Source: JANYJJ01 sp031386065
GTDB lineage: Bacteria > Pseudomonadota > Gammaproteobacteria > Burkholderiales > Burkholderiaceae_C
Direction of reading: 5' to 3'
Assembly (NCBI GenBank): GCA_031386065.1
Contig: JANNBZ010000200.1
Span: 1 to 17,122, forward strand
Length of the DNA stretch: 17,122 nt
Below the pieces are notes generated by a model. It ran no database searches, was not told where the DNA came from, and saw only the letters and a program-made list of their open reading frames with translations. A program made the position numbers and the translations under genes. Below, one piece after another: positions 6,737 through 15,000 of this stretch; the first letter of the stretch is position 1; each line of letters starts with the position of its first letter.

Positions 6737-6745
6737 GCCGGCTGC

Positions 6746-7384
6746 TCAGAGCAAGGGCACGCCGGTGGCCGCCTGAAGCTGCTCGCGCGTCACGCCGGCG
6801 GCGATCTCGACCACCTTCAGCCCCTGCGGCGTCACGTCCAGCACCGCCATGTCGGTGATGATGCGGTTGACCACCCCCACGCCGGTAAGCGGCAGCGTGC
6901 ACTTGGGCAAGATCTTGAGGTCGGTGCTGCCGTCTTTTTTCTTCGCGACGTGCTCCATCAGCACCAGCACGCGGCCGACGCCGGCCACCAGGTCCATCGC
7001 CCCGCCCATGCCCTTGACCATCTTGCCGGGGATCATCCAGTTGGCCAGGTCGCCGTCGGCGCTGACCTGCATCGCACCCAGGATGCTGAGGTTGATCTTG
7101 CCGCCGCGGATCATCGCGAAGCTCTGTTCCGAGCCGAAGATGCTCGAACCCGGGATGGTGGTGACGGTCTGCTTGCCGGCGTTGATGATGTCGGCGTCGA
7201 CGGCGTCATCGGTCGGGAACGGGCCGATGCCCAGCATGCCGTTCTCGCTTTGCAACCAGACCTCGATGTCGGGCGACACGAAGTTCGCCACCAGCGTCGG
7301 CAGGCCGATGCCCAGGTTGACGTAGAAGCCGTCTTGCAATTCGGTGGCCGCGCGCGCAGCCATCTGCTCATGGGTCCAGGGCAT
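6746..7384 (-). CDS. scoB: 3-oxoacid CoA-transferase subunit B
   Basis: A 212-residue beta subunit of succinyl-CoA:3-ketoacid CoA-transferase, which swaps CoA between succinyl-CoA and acetoacetate or a similar ketoacid. The catalytic glutamate is Glu47 in the QSENGMLGIGP motif, and the family stretches YVNLGIGLPTLVANF (21-35) and GAMDLVAGVGRVLVLMEH are present. Length is typical. The start ATG is 2 bp after the scoA stop, with AGGAG inside the end of scoA, so the two subunits are translationally coupled and should be made in equal amounts. The LanC-like gene follows 9 bp later. Substrate range (acetoacetate versus 3-oxoadipate) is not settled by sequence, but the match is closer to ScoB than PcaJ as I remember them. 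Confidence 0.92.
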   Translation of the reverse strand: MPWTHEQMAARAATELQDGFYVNLGIGLPTLVANFVSPDIEVWLQSENGMLGIGPFPTDDAVDADIINAGKQTVTTIPGSSIFGSEQSFAMIRGGKINLSILGAMQVSADGDLANWMIPGKMVKGMGGAMDLVAGVGRVLVLMEHVAKKKDGSTDLKILPKCTLPLTGVGVVNRIITDMAVLDVTPQGLKVVEIAAGVTREQLQAATGVPLL

Positions 7385-7386
7385 GG

Positions 7387-8094
7387 TCAGACTCCTGCTT
7401 TGGTGGTGATGGTGCGTTTTTCGATGCGCTTCTCGGGCGTCGCATTCAGCACGATGCGGTGCACATAGATGCCGGCCAGATGAACGTCGTCGGGGTCGAA
7501 GGCGCCGGTCTCGACGATCTCTTCGACCTCGACGACCGTGATCTTGCCGGCCATCGCCGCGGCCGGGTTGAAGTTGCGTGCGGTGCGCCGAAAAATCAGG
7601 TTGCCGCTCTTGTCCGCCTTCCAGGCCTTGACCAGGCTGACCTCGGGAAACAAGGCACGCTCCATCAGGTAGACGTGGCCGTCGAACTCGCGCGTCTCCT
7701 TGCCCTCTGCCACCAGGGTGCCCACACCGGTCTTGGTGAAGAAGGCCGGAATGCCGGCGCCGCCGGCGCGCAGCTTCTCGGCCAGCGTGCCCTGCGGCGT
7801 GAATTCAAGTTCCAGTTCGCCGGCCAGGTACTGGCGCTCGAACTCCTTGTTCTCACCCACATAACTGGAGATCATTTTCTTGATCTGCCGCGACTCCAGC
7901 AGCAGGCCGAGGCCGAATCCGTCGACGCCCGCGTTGTTGGAGATCACGCTCAGGTTGCGCACACCGCTGTCGCGCAGCGCGCCGATCAGCGCCTCGGGAA
8001 TGCCGCACAGGCCGAAGCCACCCACGGCCAGCAGTTGGCCATCCCTGACGATGCCCTTGAGCGCCTCGGCGGCACTGGGAAACACCTTGTTCAT
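7387..8094 (-). CDS. scoA: 3-oxoacid CoA-transferase subunit A
   Basis: A 235-residue alpha subunit that pairs with the downstream ScoB. It carries the glycine-rich CoA-transferase family 1 signature LLAVGGFGLCGIPEALI near residues 20-36, then SNNAGVDGFGLGLLL, and ends in the usual HRIVLNATPEKRIEKRT block. The start at ATG 8094 is preferred over an in-frame upstream extension to 8232 because AGGAG lies 7 bp upstream and known ScoA proteins begin MNKVxPSAAEAL. The extension would translate the palindromic intergenic element. scoA leads a three-gene minus-strand operon, scoA-scoB-lanC-like, divergent from a PaaI-type thioesterase gene. Likely role: ketone body or ketogenic amino acid use feeding acetoacetyl-CoA. 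Confidence 0.93.
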   Translation of the reverse strand: MNKVFPSAAEALKGIVRDGQLLAVGGFGLCGIPEALIGALRDSGVRNLSVISNNAGVDGFGLGLLLESRQIKKMISSYVGENKEFERQYLAGELELEFTPQGTLAEKLRAGGAGIPAFFTKTGVGTLVAEGKETREFDGHVYLMERALFPEVSLVKAWKADKSGNLIFRRTARNFNPAAAMAGKITVVEVEEIVETGAFDPDDVHLAGIYVHRIVLNATPEKRIEKRTITTKAGV

Positions 8095-8154
8095 TCGCAA
8101 ACTCCTGGTTGAATCGTGTCGCTGGTATGACGCGGACGGCACCCGCGCGCTCTC

Positions 8155-8240
8155 AAGGAAATGTGGCTTTGCCACTTTCCGGCATCCCCTCGGGGGGCGG
8201 ACGACGTATGTCGTCGGCCTGGGGGCGCTCAATAGAATGG
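8155..8240. repeat. Palindromic intergenic element, candidate dispersed repeat
   Basis: Three palindromes are stacked in this 86-bp part of the 172-bp gap between divergent scoA and the thioesterase gene. GGAAA-T-GTGGC (8157-8167) pairs with GCCACTTTCC (8171-8180) apart from one bulged T. CCCC (8186-8189) faces GGGG (8192-8195). GACGAC (8200-8205) pairs exactly with GTCGTC (8210-8215) around GTAT. A G-rich string and TAGAAT (8233-8238, a possible -10 for the thioesterase gene) follow. The compact, non-coding, multi-palindrome form resembles REP-like elements. I believe similar strings recur between genes of Burkholderiales, but this is memory and only one copy is present in the window. Confidence 0.45.
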
Positions 8241-8266
8241 ATTAGACACTGACAGGACGAACCCCC

Positions 8267-8677
8267 ATGCTGACTGCGCAATCCCTGTGGCAACTCTTCG
8301 CACCGATCGCGTCGAAATACGTGCAAGACCTGGGCCTGCGGGTGCTGGACGTTCGGCCCGGCGAGGTGGTGCTGGCGCTGCCCGTGGCGCCGGCCCTGGT
8401 GCACGGCGGCGGCGTGCTGTGCGGACAGGCCATCTTGTCGACAGTGGACACCGCGATGGTGCTGGCGCTGTTCGCTCACTTCGGTGAATCACGCCGCTGC
8501 ACCACGGTTCAGCTGCAAACGAGTTTCCTGCGGGCGGTGCCGGGCGACTCAGGCGAGGTGCGGGTGATCGGCCGGGTGCTGAAGTGCGGCCGTTCGCTGG
8601 CCTTCGGCGAGATCGACGTGTTGGGGGCCGACGGCCAACTCGCCGCGCACGCCACCACCACCTACGCGCTGCTGTAA
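8267..8677 (+). CDS. PaaI-family hotdog thioesterase
   Basis: A 136-residue single-domain hotdog protein of the PaaI type, enzymes that hydrolyse acyl- or aryl-CoA thioesters in the cytosol. The family core is clear: a strand-rich N-terminus, HGGGVLCGQ (46-54) where the glycine-rich helix cap binds CoA, the central helix ILSTVDTAMVLAL with Asp61 as likely active-site acid, then the LQTSFLRAVPGD and RSLAFGEIDV strands. The ATG at 8267 has an AGGA-like site about 10 bp upstream. It diverges from scoA and converges on the second thioesterase, whose stop codon is only 3 bp away. Substrate is unknown; phenylacetyl-CoA thioesterase is only the family namesake. Confidence 0.85.
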   Translation: MLTAQSLWQLFAPIASKYVQDLGLRVLDVRPGEVVLALPVAPALVHGGGVLCGQAILSTVDTAMVLALFAHFGESRRCTTVQLQTSFLRAVPGDSGEVRVIGRVLKCGRSLAFGEIDVLGADGQLAAHATTTYALL

Positions 8678-8680
8678 AGG

Positions 8681-9103
8681 CTAACCTTCGATCAGCCGGC
8701 GCAGCGCATCCGGCAGCGGCAGCGACTTTTTGGCGATCGAGTCGATCCACACCGTGGTCGCGCCGCCGCTGGCGGAAATCACACCAGGCTGGTCGACGCG
8801 TTCCAGGGTGATGAACTTGTCGAAGCTGCTGCGGCCGGCGTTGGCCACGTACATCTTCGCCAGCACCTCGCCGGGGTATTCGAGCTGGATCAAGAAATTG
8901 CAAAAGGCGTTGATGATCACGATGCCTTCGCCATTCGGGTTGGGCATCATCCCCACGCTGCGAAACCATTCGATGCGCACGGTTTCAAGGTAGCGAAAGT
9001 AGGTGACGTTGTTGACATGGCCCATCGCGTCCATGTCGCCCCAGCGAATCGGGAACGTCATCTCGAACACGAGCTTCTTCTGGTCGGGGATGTCGATGCG
9101 CAT
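8681..9103 (-). CDS. 4HBT/YbgC-type acyl-CoA thioesterase
   Basis: A 140-residue hotdog protein of the 4-hydroxybenzoyl-CoA thioesterase group. The active-site segment RWGDMDAMGHVNNVTYFRYLE (20-40) is canonical, with Asp23 and Asp25 in the DxD position and the GHVNN loop. It hydrolyses an acyl-CoA thioester, but the chain type cannot be read from sequence. It is the last gene of a minus-strand operon and begins 3 bp after the GNAT gene stop. It belongs to a different hotdog subfamily from the PaaI-type protein it faces tail to tail, so the pair is not a simple duplication. Confidence 0.88.
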   Translation of the reverse strand: MRIDIPDQKKLVFEMTFPIRWGDMDAMGHVNNVTYFRYLETVRIEWFRSVGMMPNPNGEGIVIINAFCNFLIQLEYPGEVLAKMYVANAGRSSFDKFITLERVDQPGVISASGGATTVWIDSIAKKSLPLPDALRRLIEG

Positions 9104-9106
9104 GGC

Positions 9107-9655
9107 TCACGCCTCCAGTGGCAGTTCGTAGCGGAAACAGTCTTCGGTCAGCAGCGTGCCCTCGACCTCGAAGGTGGTGGTGGCCACCACGATGCCGCGC
9201 TGGCGCGTGTAGAAGGATTCGGCCGACACGTTACCGCGCACCACCCAGCAGCGCATGGCCTTGAATCCGCCGCGCTGCAGCCACGTGCCGCCCGCCTGCA
9301 TCAATTGCCGACCCAGGCCCTGCCGTTGCGCCCGCTGCAAGAGGTAGATCGCGTTCAGCTCGCCTTCGCCTTCGATGGGCGGGCCTTGCAGCCGAAACGC
9401 CCCCAGGCTGGCAAAGCCGACCACCGTGTCGGCCTGCACGGCCACGAACAGAGCGTGCCGCTCGGATGCTTCGGTGAGGTGCCGCGTCCACAGCCCGAGC
9501 CGTCGTTCCAGCGTGTGGCCGGCGATGGCGGCCGGCGGAAAAATGCCCGGGTAGGTGGTGTGCCAGCTGTCCACATGCACCTGCGCGATCTGCGCTGCAT
9601 CGGCCAGCATGGCGGGTCGAACGAGGGCTGTCTGCGTCACGCTCGCCCCGTCCAC
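9107..9655 (-). CDS. GNAT-family N-acetyltransferase
   Basis: A 182-residue GNAT protein that would transfer an acetyl group from acetyl-CoA to an amine. Strand 1 and helix 1 (LVRPAMLADAAQIAQVHVDSW, 11-31) and the acetyl-CoA loop QRAQRQGLGRQLM (107-119, with the QxxGxG pattern at 110-115) are clear, followed by the VVRGNVSAESFYTRQ segment typical of motif B. The GTG start at 9655 directly abuts the yceH stop codon with no gap. It is kept because a later ATG at 9610 would remove strand 1. There is no strong ribosome site, so coupling to yceH translation is likely. Substrate unknown. Confidence 0.85.
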   Translation of the reverse strand: MDGASVTQTALVRPAMLADAAQIAQVHVDSWHTTYPGIFPPAAIAGHTLERRLGLWTRHLTEASERHALFVAVQADTVVGFASLGAFRLQGPPIEGEGELNAIYLLQRAQRQGLGRQLMQAGGTWLQRGGFKAMRCWVVRGNVSAESFYTRQRGIVVATTTFEVEGTLLTEDCFRYELPLEA

Positions 9656-10318
9656 TCAGGCGCGCGCAATGCCCAACTCGGCATACAGGCGATCCACCTG
9701 CGCACGCAGCGATTCCAACTCGGCCTGCATGGCGGCCTGGTTCGCCTTCATTGCCACGAGCTCGCTGGTGGCGACGAAATCGGCGTCGTCGCTGGCCACC
9801 GGCAGCGTGGCCACGAAGCCTGCCCCGCACAGCAGGTGCGCCCAGCGCGCCTCGCGGGCGCCCGGCGCGCGCGGCAGCTTGATGACCAGCGCGCCGCCCT
9901 TGTCGTCCGACCGTTCGGCCAGTTCGACCAGGAAGCCTTCGACCGACGACACATCGGCAAATCGATGCAGCCGATCGGTGGCCGTGCGCAGCTCGGCGCT
10001 GGTCTGCGGGCCACGCAGCATCAGCGTGGCCAGCAGGGCCACGCTCTGCGCCGGCAAGGCCAGCGCGCGGCCCAGGTTGTGCTCGTGCCGCGTGACCCTT
10101 GAGCCACTGCCCTCGAACGCCAGGCTCAACGACCGCAAGGCCGCAGCAGCGGCCTGCACCTCGGCCTCGGTGGCGTTGATGACCGGGTCGCGCGCGGTCT
10201 TCTGGTTGCAGCCCGACAGCAGCGCGTTGAGCGAAAGCGGGTAGCTGTCGGGCACGGTGAGCGCCTTCTCGACCAGCACGCCGAGCACGCGCGCCTCCAG
10301 CAGCGACAGTTCCCTCAC
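9656..10318 (-). CDS. yceH: YceH-family (DUF480) protein
   Basis: A 220-residue member of the YceH/DUF480 family, widespread in proteobacteria and without a firmly assigned function; the known fold is two winged-helix domains. The family hallmark DSYPLSLNALLSGCNQKT (24-41) followed by ARDPVI is unmistakable, preceded by LSLLEARVLGVLVEKA (4-19). The C-terminal stretch from about residue 186 (TSELVAMKANQAAMQAELES onward) is predicted to form a coiled coil, which suggests oligomerisation. The start is GTG 10318, 15 bp after the SDR stop, with a weak ribosome site. It sits in an operon with an SDR, a GNAT enzyme and a thioesterase. Confidence 0.92.
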   Translation of the reverse strand: MRELSLLEARVLGVLVEKALTVPDSYPLSLNALLSGCNQKTARDPVINATEAEVQAAAAALRSLSLAFEGSGSRVTRHEHNLGRALALPAQSVALLATLMLRGPQTSAELRTATDRLHRFADVSSVEGFLVELAERSDDKGGALVIKLPRAPGAREARWAHLLCGAGFVATLPVASDDADFVATSELVAMKANQAAMQAELESLRAQVDRLYAELGIARA

Positions 10319-10333
10319 GACGCCGTCAATCGA

Positions 10334-11116
10334 TCACAGCGCGAAGCCGTCGTCGGCCTGGATCACCGCGCCGTTGATGAAGTGACTTTCATTGGCACAC
10401 AGCATCATCAGCACCGCGTCCAGGTCTTGCGGGTTGCCGACGCGCTTGCGCGGCAGCATGTCGATCAAGCGCTTGCCTTGCTCGGTCAGCCAGTGGTGGT
10501 GGTTGATCTCGGTGTCGATGTAGCCGGGGCAGATGGCGTTCACGTTGATACCGTGCTTGCCCCATTCCAGCGCCATCGCGCGGGTCATGTGAACCACCGC
10601 CGCCTTGCTCATGCAGTAGACGCCGATCTGCCCCAGCACCTTCAGCCCCGCCATCGACGCGATGTTGACGATGCGCCCGCCGGTGAACGTGCCCGGCGCC
10701 GAGCCCTTGGCGCGGGCCAGCATGCGCTTGCCCACTTCTTGCGCCACGAAAAACGAGCCGCGCGTGTTGGTGTTGAAGATGTAGTCGTAGTCGTCTTCGG
10801 TCACGTCGACCAACTTCTGAGTCGTGCTGACACCCGAGTTGTTGATCAGGATGTCGATCGTGCCCATCTCGGTCTCGGCGTGCGCCACCGCCGACTTGAT
10901 GCTGTCGTGGTCGGTCACGTCGAGTTCGACCACATGCGCGTCGCCGCCGTTGCCCTCGATTTCAGCGCGCAGTGTCTTCAGTCGATCCAGACGCCGCCCG
11001 GCCAGCACCACCGCCGCACCGGCCGACGCCAGCGTCTTGGCGAACTGCGTGCCCAGGCCGCTGGACGCGCCGGTGACCAGGGCGACACGGCCGGACAGGT
11101 CGATGTTGTAGCTCAT
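10334..11116 (-). CDS. SDR-family NAD(P)-dependent oxidoreductase
   Basis: A 260-residue classical short-chain dehydrogenase/reductase. The cofactor motif TGASSGLG (15-22), NNSG (92-95), the catalytic Ser154 and the YxxxK pair Tyr167/Lys171 are all present, followed by the NAICPGYIDTEI segment (193-204). The RR pair at 41-42 just after the second strand hints at NADP preference (inference). It likely acts on a 3-oxoacyl or similar alcohol/ketone substrate, given its thioesterase partner, but could be any SDR. It leads the four-gene operon SDR-yceH-GNAT-4HBT. The ATG at 11116 follows a purine-rich stretch (GAAGAAAG). A possible extended -10 (TGC-TATCTT on minus, 11158-11150) lies about 35 bp upstream, without a good -35. 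Confidence 0.9.
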   Translation of the reverse strand: MSYNIDLSGRVALVTGASSGLGTQFAKTLASAGAAVVLAGRRLDRLKTLRAEIEGNGGDAHVVELDVTDHDSIKSAVAHAETEMGTIDILINNSGVSTTQKLVDVTEDDYDYIFNTNTRGSFFVAQEVGKRMLARAKGSAPGTFTGGRIVNIASMAGLKVLGQIGVYCMSKAAVVHMTRAMALEWGKHGINVNAICPGYIDTEINHHHWLTEQGKRLIDMLPRKRVGNPQDLDAVLMMLCANESHFINGAVIQADDGFAL

Positions 11117-11218
11117 GGATTTCTTTCTTCAGGAATGCGGGTTGCGACGAAGATAGCATGCAGTCTGGCGCCTGGCCGCGACGGTCGAGGCCCGCCCCTC
11201 ACGGTCGCGTCGACCATG

Positions 11219-11242
11219 AAAAACCCCGCCGAAGCGGGGTTT
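11219..11242 (-). terminator. Rho-independent terminator of the PEP-CTERM gene
   Basis: On the minus strand AAACCCCGC and GCGGGGTTT pair over 9 bp around a TTCG tetraloop, and the T run continues to five T (plus-strand A at 11219-11223). It lies 24 bp past the stop codon of the PEP-CTERM gene and separates it from the downstream SDR operon. This is the only textbook intrinsic terminator seen in the window. Confidence 0.9.
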
Positions 11243-11266
11243 GAGGGTCAGGCGCGATGCAGGAAA

Positions 11267-11866
11267 TCAGCGGGAAGCGCGCGCCTTGCGTCGCGCCATC
11301 AGGCCCAGGCCCGCCAGGCCAGCCAGCATCAACGCATAAGTCTCAGGCTCGGGAACCGCCGCAGTTACGGGGAACGTGCCGCCGTAGCCCGCGCCGGCCG
11401 TTCCTTTGTCCTGCGTGCCGTAGATGTCGAGCCAGACGCACACCTTGACGGGACACGGCGCATCGATGACGAAGCTGCCGCTCGCCGATGCTTTTTTCCC
11501 GTCGGGGCTGATGTCAAAGGGGACCGAAGTGCGCGCACCGTGGTCGTAGGAAAACAGCTGAACAAAGCTGAACTGGAGCGAGCCGATCGCGTCGATGACG
11601 GTCGTGAAGTCGTAGCTGCCATTGGGCATCGACGACACGTCGATATTCCAGGTGTCGAAGAAACTTTCTCGGACGGCGTCTTGACTGAGCGCCTTGAAGC
11701 TCGAAGGAGCGGGCTCGACCGCAGTGACCCGGCCAAAACCGGTCAGCGCGAAGCTGGTTCCCGACGGGTCGATTGGCACGAATTTCGCGCTGTTGTAGAC
11801 CGTTGCAAAGCTGCTGACCGAGCAAGCTGCCAAGATCAAACCGAGCGCTTTTGAAATTATTTTCAT
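11267..11866 (-). CDS. PEP-CTERM sorting-domain secreted protein
   Basis: A 199-residue exported protein. The start at ATG 11866 gives a signal peptide (MKIISKALGLILAACSVSSFA, cut near residue 21) and has GGAG about 8 bp upstream; a longer in-frame extension to 11956 would bury the signal. The C-terminus is a PEP-CTERM sorting tail: VPEPETYALMLAGLAG (171-186), hydrophobic helix, then RRKARASR. Such proteins are processed by exosortase (EpsH) and usually linked to exopolysaccharide or biofilm. The middle is a beta-rich, Ser/Gly/Asp-containing domain with Cys138 and Cys143, of unknown function. No exosortase is in the window. It is monocistronic, with its own terminator, and diverges from the cyclase gene. 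Confidence 0.88.
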   Translation of the reverse strand: MKIISKALGLILAACSVSSFATVYNSAKFVPIDPSGTSFALTGFGRVTAVEPAPSSFKALSQDAVRESFFDTWNIDVSSMPNGSYDFTTVIDAIGSLQFSFVQLFSYDHGARTSVPFDISPDGKKASASGSFVIDAPCPVKVCVWLDIYGTQDKGTAGAGYGGTFPVTAAVPEPETYALMLAGLAGLGLMARRKARASR

Positions 11867-11941
11867 GAGTGGGCTCCGACGTTGTGGAGGGTGTGAATCT
11901 GTCGCGTCACGTTGCAGACAAGCGGAGCATTGAGGCGCTAA

Positions 11942-11957
11942 TGTGCAAAGTTCCACA
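11942..11957. promoter_or_regulatory. CRP-like palindrome in the PEP-CTERM/cyclase intergenic region
   Basis: TGTG (11942-11945) and CACA (11954-11957) are separated by 8 bp, the spacing of CRP/FNR-family sites (TGTGA-N6-TCACA), but the innermost base of each half-site departs from consensus. It lies 76 bp upstream of the PEP-CTERM start and 135 bp upstream of the cyclase start. The rest of the 226-bp gap is relatively AT-rich; GATAAT (11969-11974) is a possible plus-strand -10 with a poor -35. Confidence 0.25.
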
Positions 11958-12092
11958 AATGTTGCATAGATAATTCACAGTTCAACCCCTCGTTCGTGGG
12001 GGGAAATGACCGCCCCATTCATCTGTTGCAGCTCGCTGCCGTCCCCAATCAGGCAGATTCAACGAACCACCGTCGACGTGCATGATTGCGGC

Positions 12093-15000
12093 ATGAAAGA
12101 GCGTGAGCAGGTCGAGTCCAGCATCGCCGCCATCGAGGCGCAGCGGGCCATTCTTGGCGACGCCGTGGTCGATGTCGCTGTGCAGTCGCTGCGCGCCAAA
12201 CTCGACGCCTTGCCCCACCCTGCGGCACCACTGGCGCCTGCCAGCGCCGGCCAGCAGCTGAAACAGGCCACGATTCTGTTCATGGACATCGTGGGGTCGA
12301 CCCGCCTCAGCCAGCATCTCGATCCCGAGGACATCCATCAAATCATGGACGGCGCCTTGGAGCGCTTCACAGCCATCGTGAGGGCGCGCAAAGGTAGGGT
12401 GCTGCAGTACGCCGGCGACAGCATGCTCGCGGTGTTCGGAGCCGACAGTGCGCACGAAGACGATCCGGAACGCGCGGTGCACGCAGGCTTGGAAGTACTT
12501 GCCGACGCGAGCCGCGTGGCCGCCGAGGTGCAACGACTTCACGGCCACGCCGAATTCAATGTTCGAGTGGGGGTCAGCACCGGACCGGTCCTGCTGGGCG
12601 GCGGCGTCGACGATGAAAACAGTGTGCGCGGCATCACGGTCAACACCGCCGCACGCATGGAACAGACAGCGCCGCCTGGCGGGCTGCGGATCAGCCATGA
12701 CACCTACCGTCATATCCGCGGCGTATTCGACGTTCGGGAACAGCCGCCGCTGCTGGTGAAAGGCCGCGACGAGCCCCTGGTCACCTACCTGGTCGAGCGC
12801 GCCAAGCCGCGGGCGTTTCGAGTCACCACGCGCGGCATCGAGGGTATCGAGACGCGCATGGTCGGGCGCGATGCCGAGTTCGAGCAGTTGCAAGACGCGT
12901 TCGGCTCGGTGTACCAGCTTCACAGGCTGGTCGCGGTGGCCGTGGTCGCCGAGGCGGGCATTGGCAAGAGCCGTTTGCTGTACGAGTTCGAGAACTGGGC
13001 CGAAGCGCGCGCGGAATCGTTCTTCGTGTTTCGCGGCCGTGCGCAACCTCTGGACGAGCAGCAACCGTATGGACTGCTGCGCGATGTGCTCGCATGGCGG
13101 CTGCAAATCGCCGACAGTGACGACGCCGACACCGCTCGGCGCAAGCTGGTCGAAGGCATCGCGCCCCTGCTGGGCGACGACGGCGAGGCGCAAGCGCACG
13201 TGCTCGGCCATTTGATCGGACTCGACTTTTCGTCGAGCCCGCATGTGCGCGGCCTGCTCGACGATGCGCGGCAGTTGCGCAATCGGGCCTTCCACGCGGC
13301 AGCACAGACGGTGCGCCGTATGACGGAGCAGGAAGCGCACCCGGTGATGATCCTGCTCGACGACGTGCACTGGGCCGACGAAGGCTCGCTGGACTTCATC
13401 AACTACCTGTTTCAGGTCAACCGCGACGTGCCGGCGTTTCTGTTGTGCCTGACCCGCCCGAGCCTGTTCGAACGCCGCAGCAGTTGGGCCAGCATCGAGT
13501 CGGCCTTCATTCGCATCGACCTGCAACCGCTGGACAAGCGAGCCAGTCGCGAGCTGACGCTCGAGCTGCTGCAGCGGCTCGACCCGGTGCCTGCTGCACT
13601 GCGCGACCTGGTCACGTCGGCTGCAGAAGGCAATCCGTTCTACATGGAAGAACTGGTCAAGATGCTGTTCGACGAAGGCGCCATCGTCGCCGACGGTGAA
13701 CGCTGGACGGTCGTGCCCGACAAACTGCTCGCAGCGCACGTTCCGCCCACCTTGACCGGCGTGCTGCAGGCCCGCCTCGACAGCCTGCCTGCGGCTGAAA
13801 AGCTGGCGTTGCAGCAAGCTGCCGTGGTGGGTTTCGTGTTCTGGGATCAGGCGCTGGCAGCGCTCGACGCGCGCTCGGTCGAGGTGCTCGGTTCGCTGGT
13901 CCGGCGCGAGCTGGCACACCCGCACGACTCGCACACCTTCGACGGACTTCGCGAATACGTGTTTCGACACCAGATCCTGCACCAGGTGGCGTACGACAGC
14001 GTGCTCAAGCGCGACAGGCGGGCCTACCACGCACGCGTCGCAGATTGGCTTGGCCAGATGGGGGGCGACCGGGCCGGCGAGATTCTGGGCCTGACCGCCG
14101 AGCATTTCGAACACGCCGGCGATGCCGCAAGGGCCTGCGAGTTCTTCTGCCGGGCCGCCGAATATGCCGCCGCGCGCTACGCCAACGAAGCCATGGTTTC
14201 GCACGTTGCGCGGGCATTGGCGCTGGCCCCTGACGACGACCACGCTACACGCTGGCGGCTGCTGGTGGTGCGCGAGAAGTACCTTCGCTTCCAGGACGAT
14301 CAGGTCGCGCACACGGCCGATCTCGAAGTGCTCGAACAGCTGGCCAACTCGCTCGGTGACGACGCCCGACGCGCCGAAGCGGCCCACTGTCGCGCCAGCA
14401 CGCTGAACACACGCGGCGAGCACGTGGCGGCCCGCACTTACGCGCAAGACGCGCTCGGACTGGCCCGCCGTGCCGGCGCTCAAACGCTGGCGGTGCAAGT
14501 CAGTTGCACGCTTGCGGACGCACTCATTCGCCAGGGCTTGTATGCCGAGGCTCAACAAGTGGTCGACGAGCAATTGGTGACTGCTCGGCACGGCGCGGAC
14601 ACCGAGGCCGAGAGCGCACTGCTGCTCGTGGTCGGCATGATCGCGATGGAGCGTGGAGACCTGATGCGCGGCGCGCATTCGTTCGAGCGAAGCCTGCAAA
14701 TCGACCGCAACAGCGGCAACCTGCGCAACCAAAGCCTGGAACTGAACAACCTCGGCGCCATTTATTCGCTGCTCGGCGACTACGCCAAGGCGCGCCGCCA
14801 CCTTGACGACGGCCTGCGGGTTTCTCGCAGCGCAGGCCGGCGCGACCTGGAAGCCTCGATGCTGGTGAATCTGGCGTCGGTGGCCAACCTGCAGGCCGAT
14901 GACGCGAGCACGCTGGCGTACGCGAACAAGGCCCACGAGGTGGCCACGGCGTGCGGCCAGCGCGACCTGGTGGCGTATGCCCGCCTCGTCGGCGGACATG

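Noticed and set aside
6935..6940. Run of six A on the coding strand of scoB (Lys-Lys codons), possible slippage site
   Set aside because: The frame continues normally through a conserved protein, with no stop or alternative product that would suggest programmed frameshifting.
5888..7468. Plus-strand open frame opposite the lanC-like and scoB genes (526 codons)
   Set aside because: It spans two real minus-strand genes and has the compositional look of an antisense frame.
8095..8232. N-terminal extension of scoA to 8232
   Set aside because: It would translate the palindromic intergenic element, while ATG 8094 has AGGAG upstream and the known ScoA N-terminus.
8676..8686. Small AAGG/CCTT hairpin between the two thioesterase stop codons
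   Set aside because: Four base pairs only; not a credible terminator.
12006..12092. Earlier ATG for the cyclase at 12006
   Set aside because: The added 29 residues look unrelated to the family, and the G-run upstream is too close to the ATG to act as a normal ribosome site.
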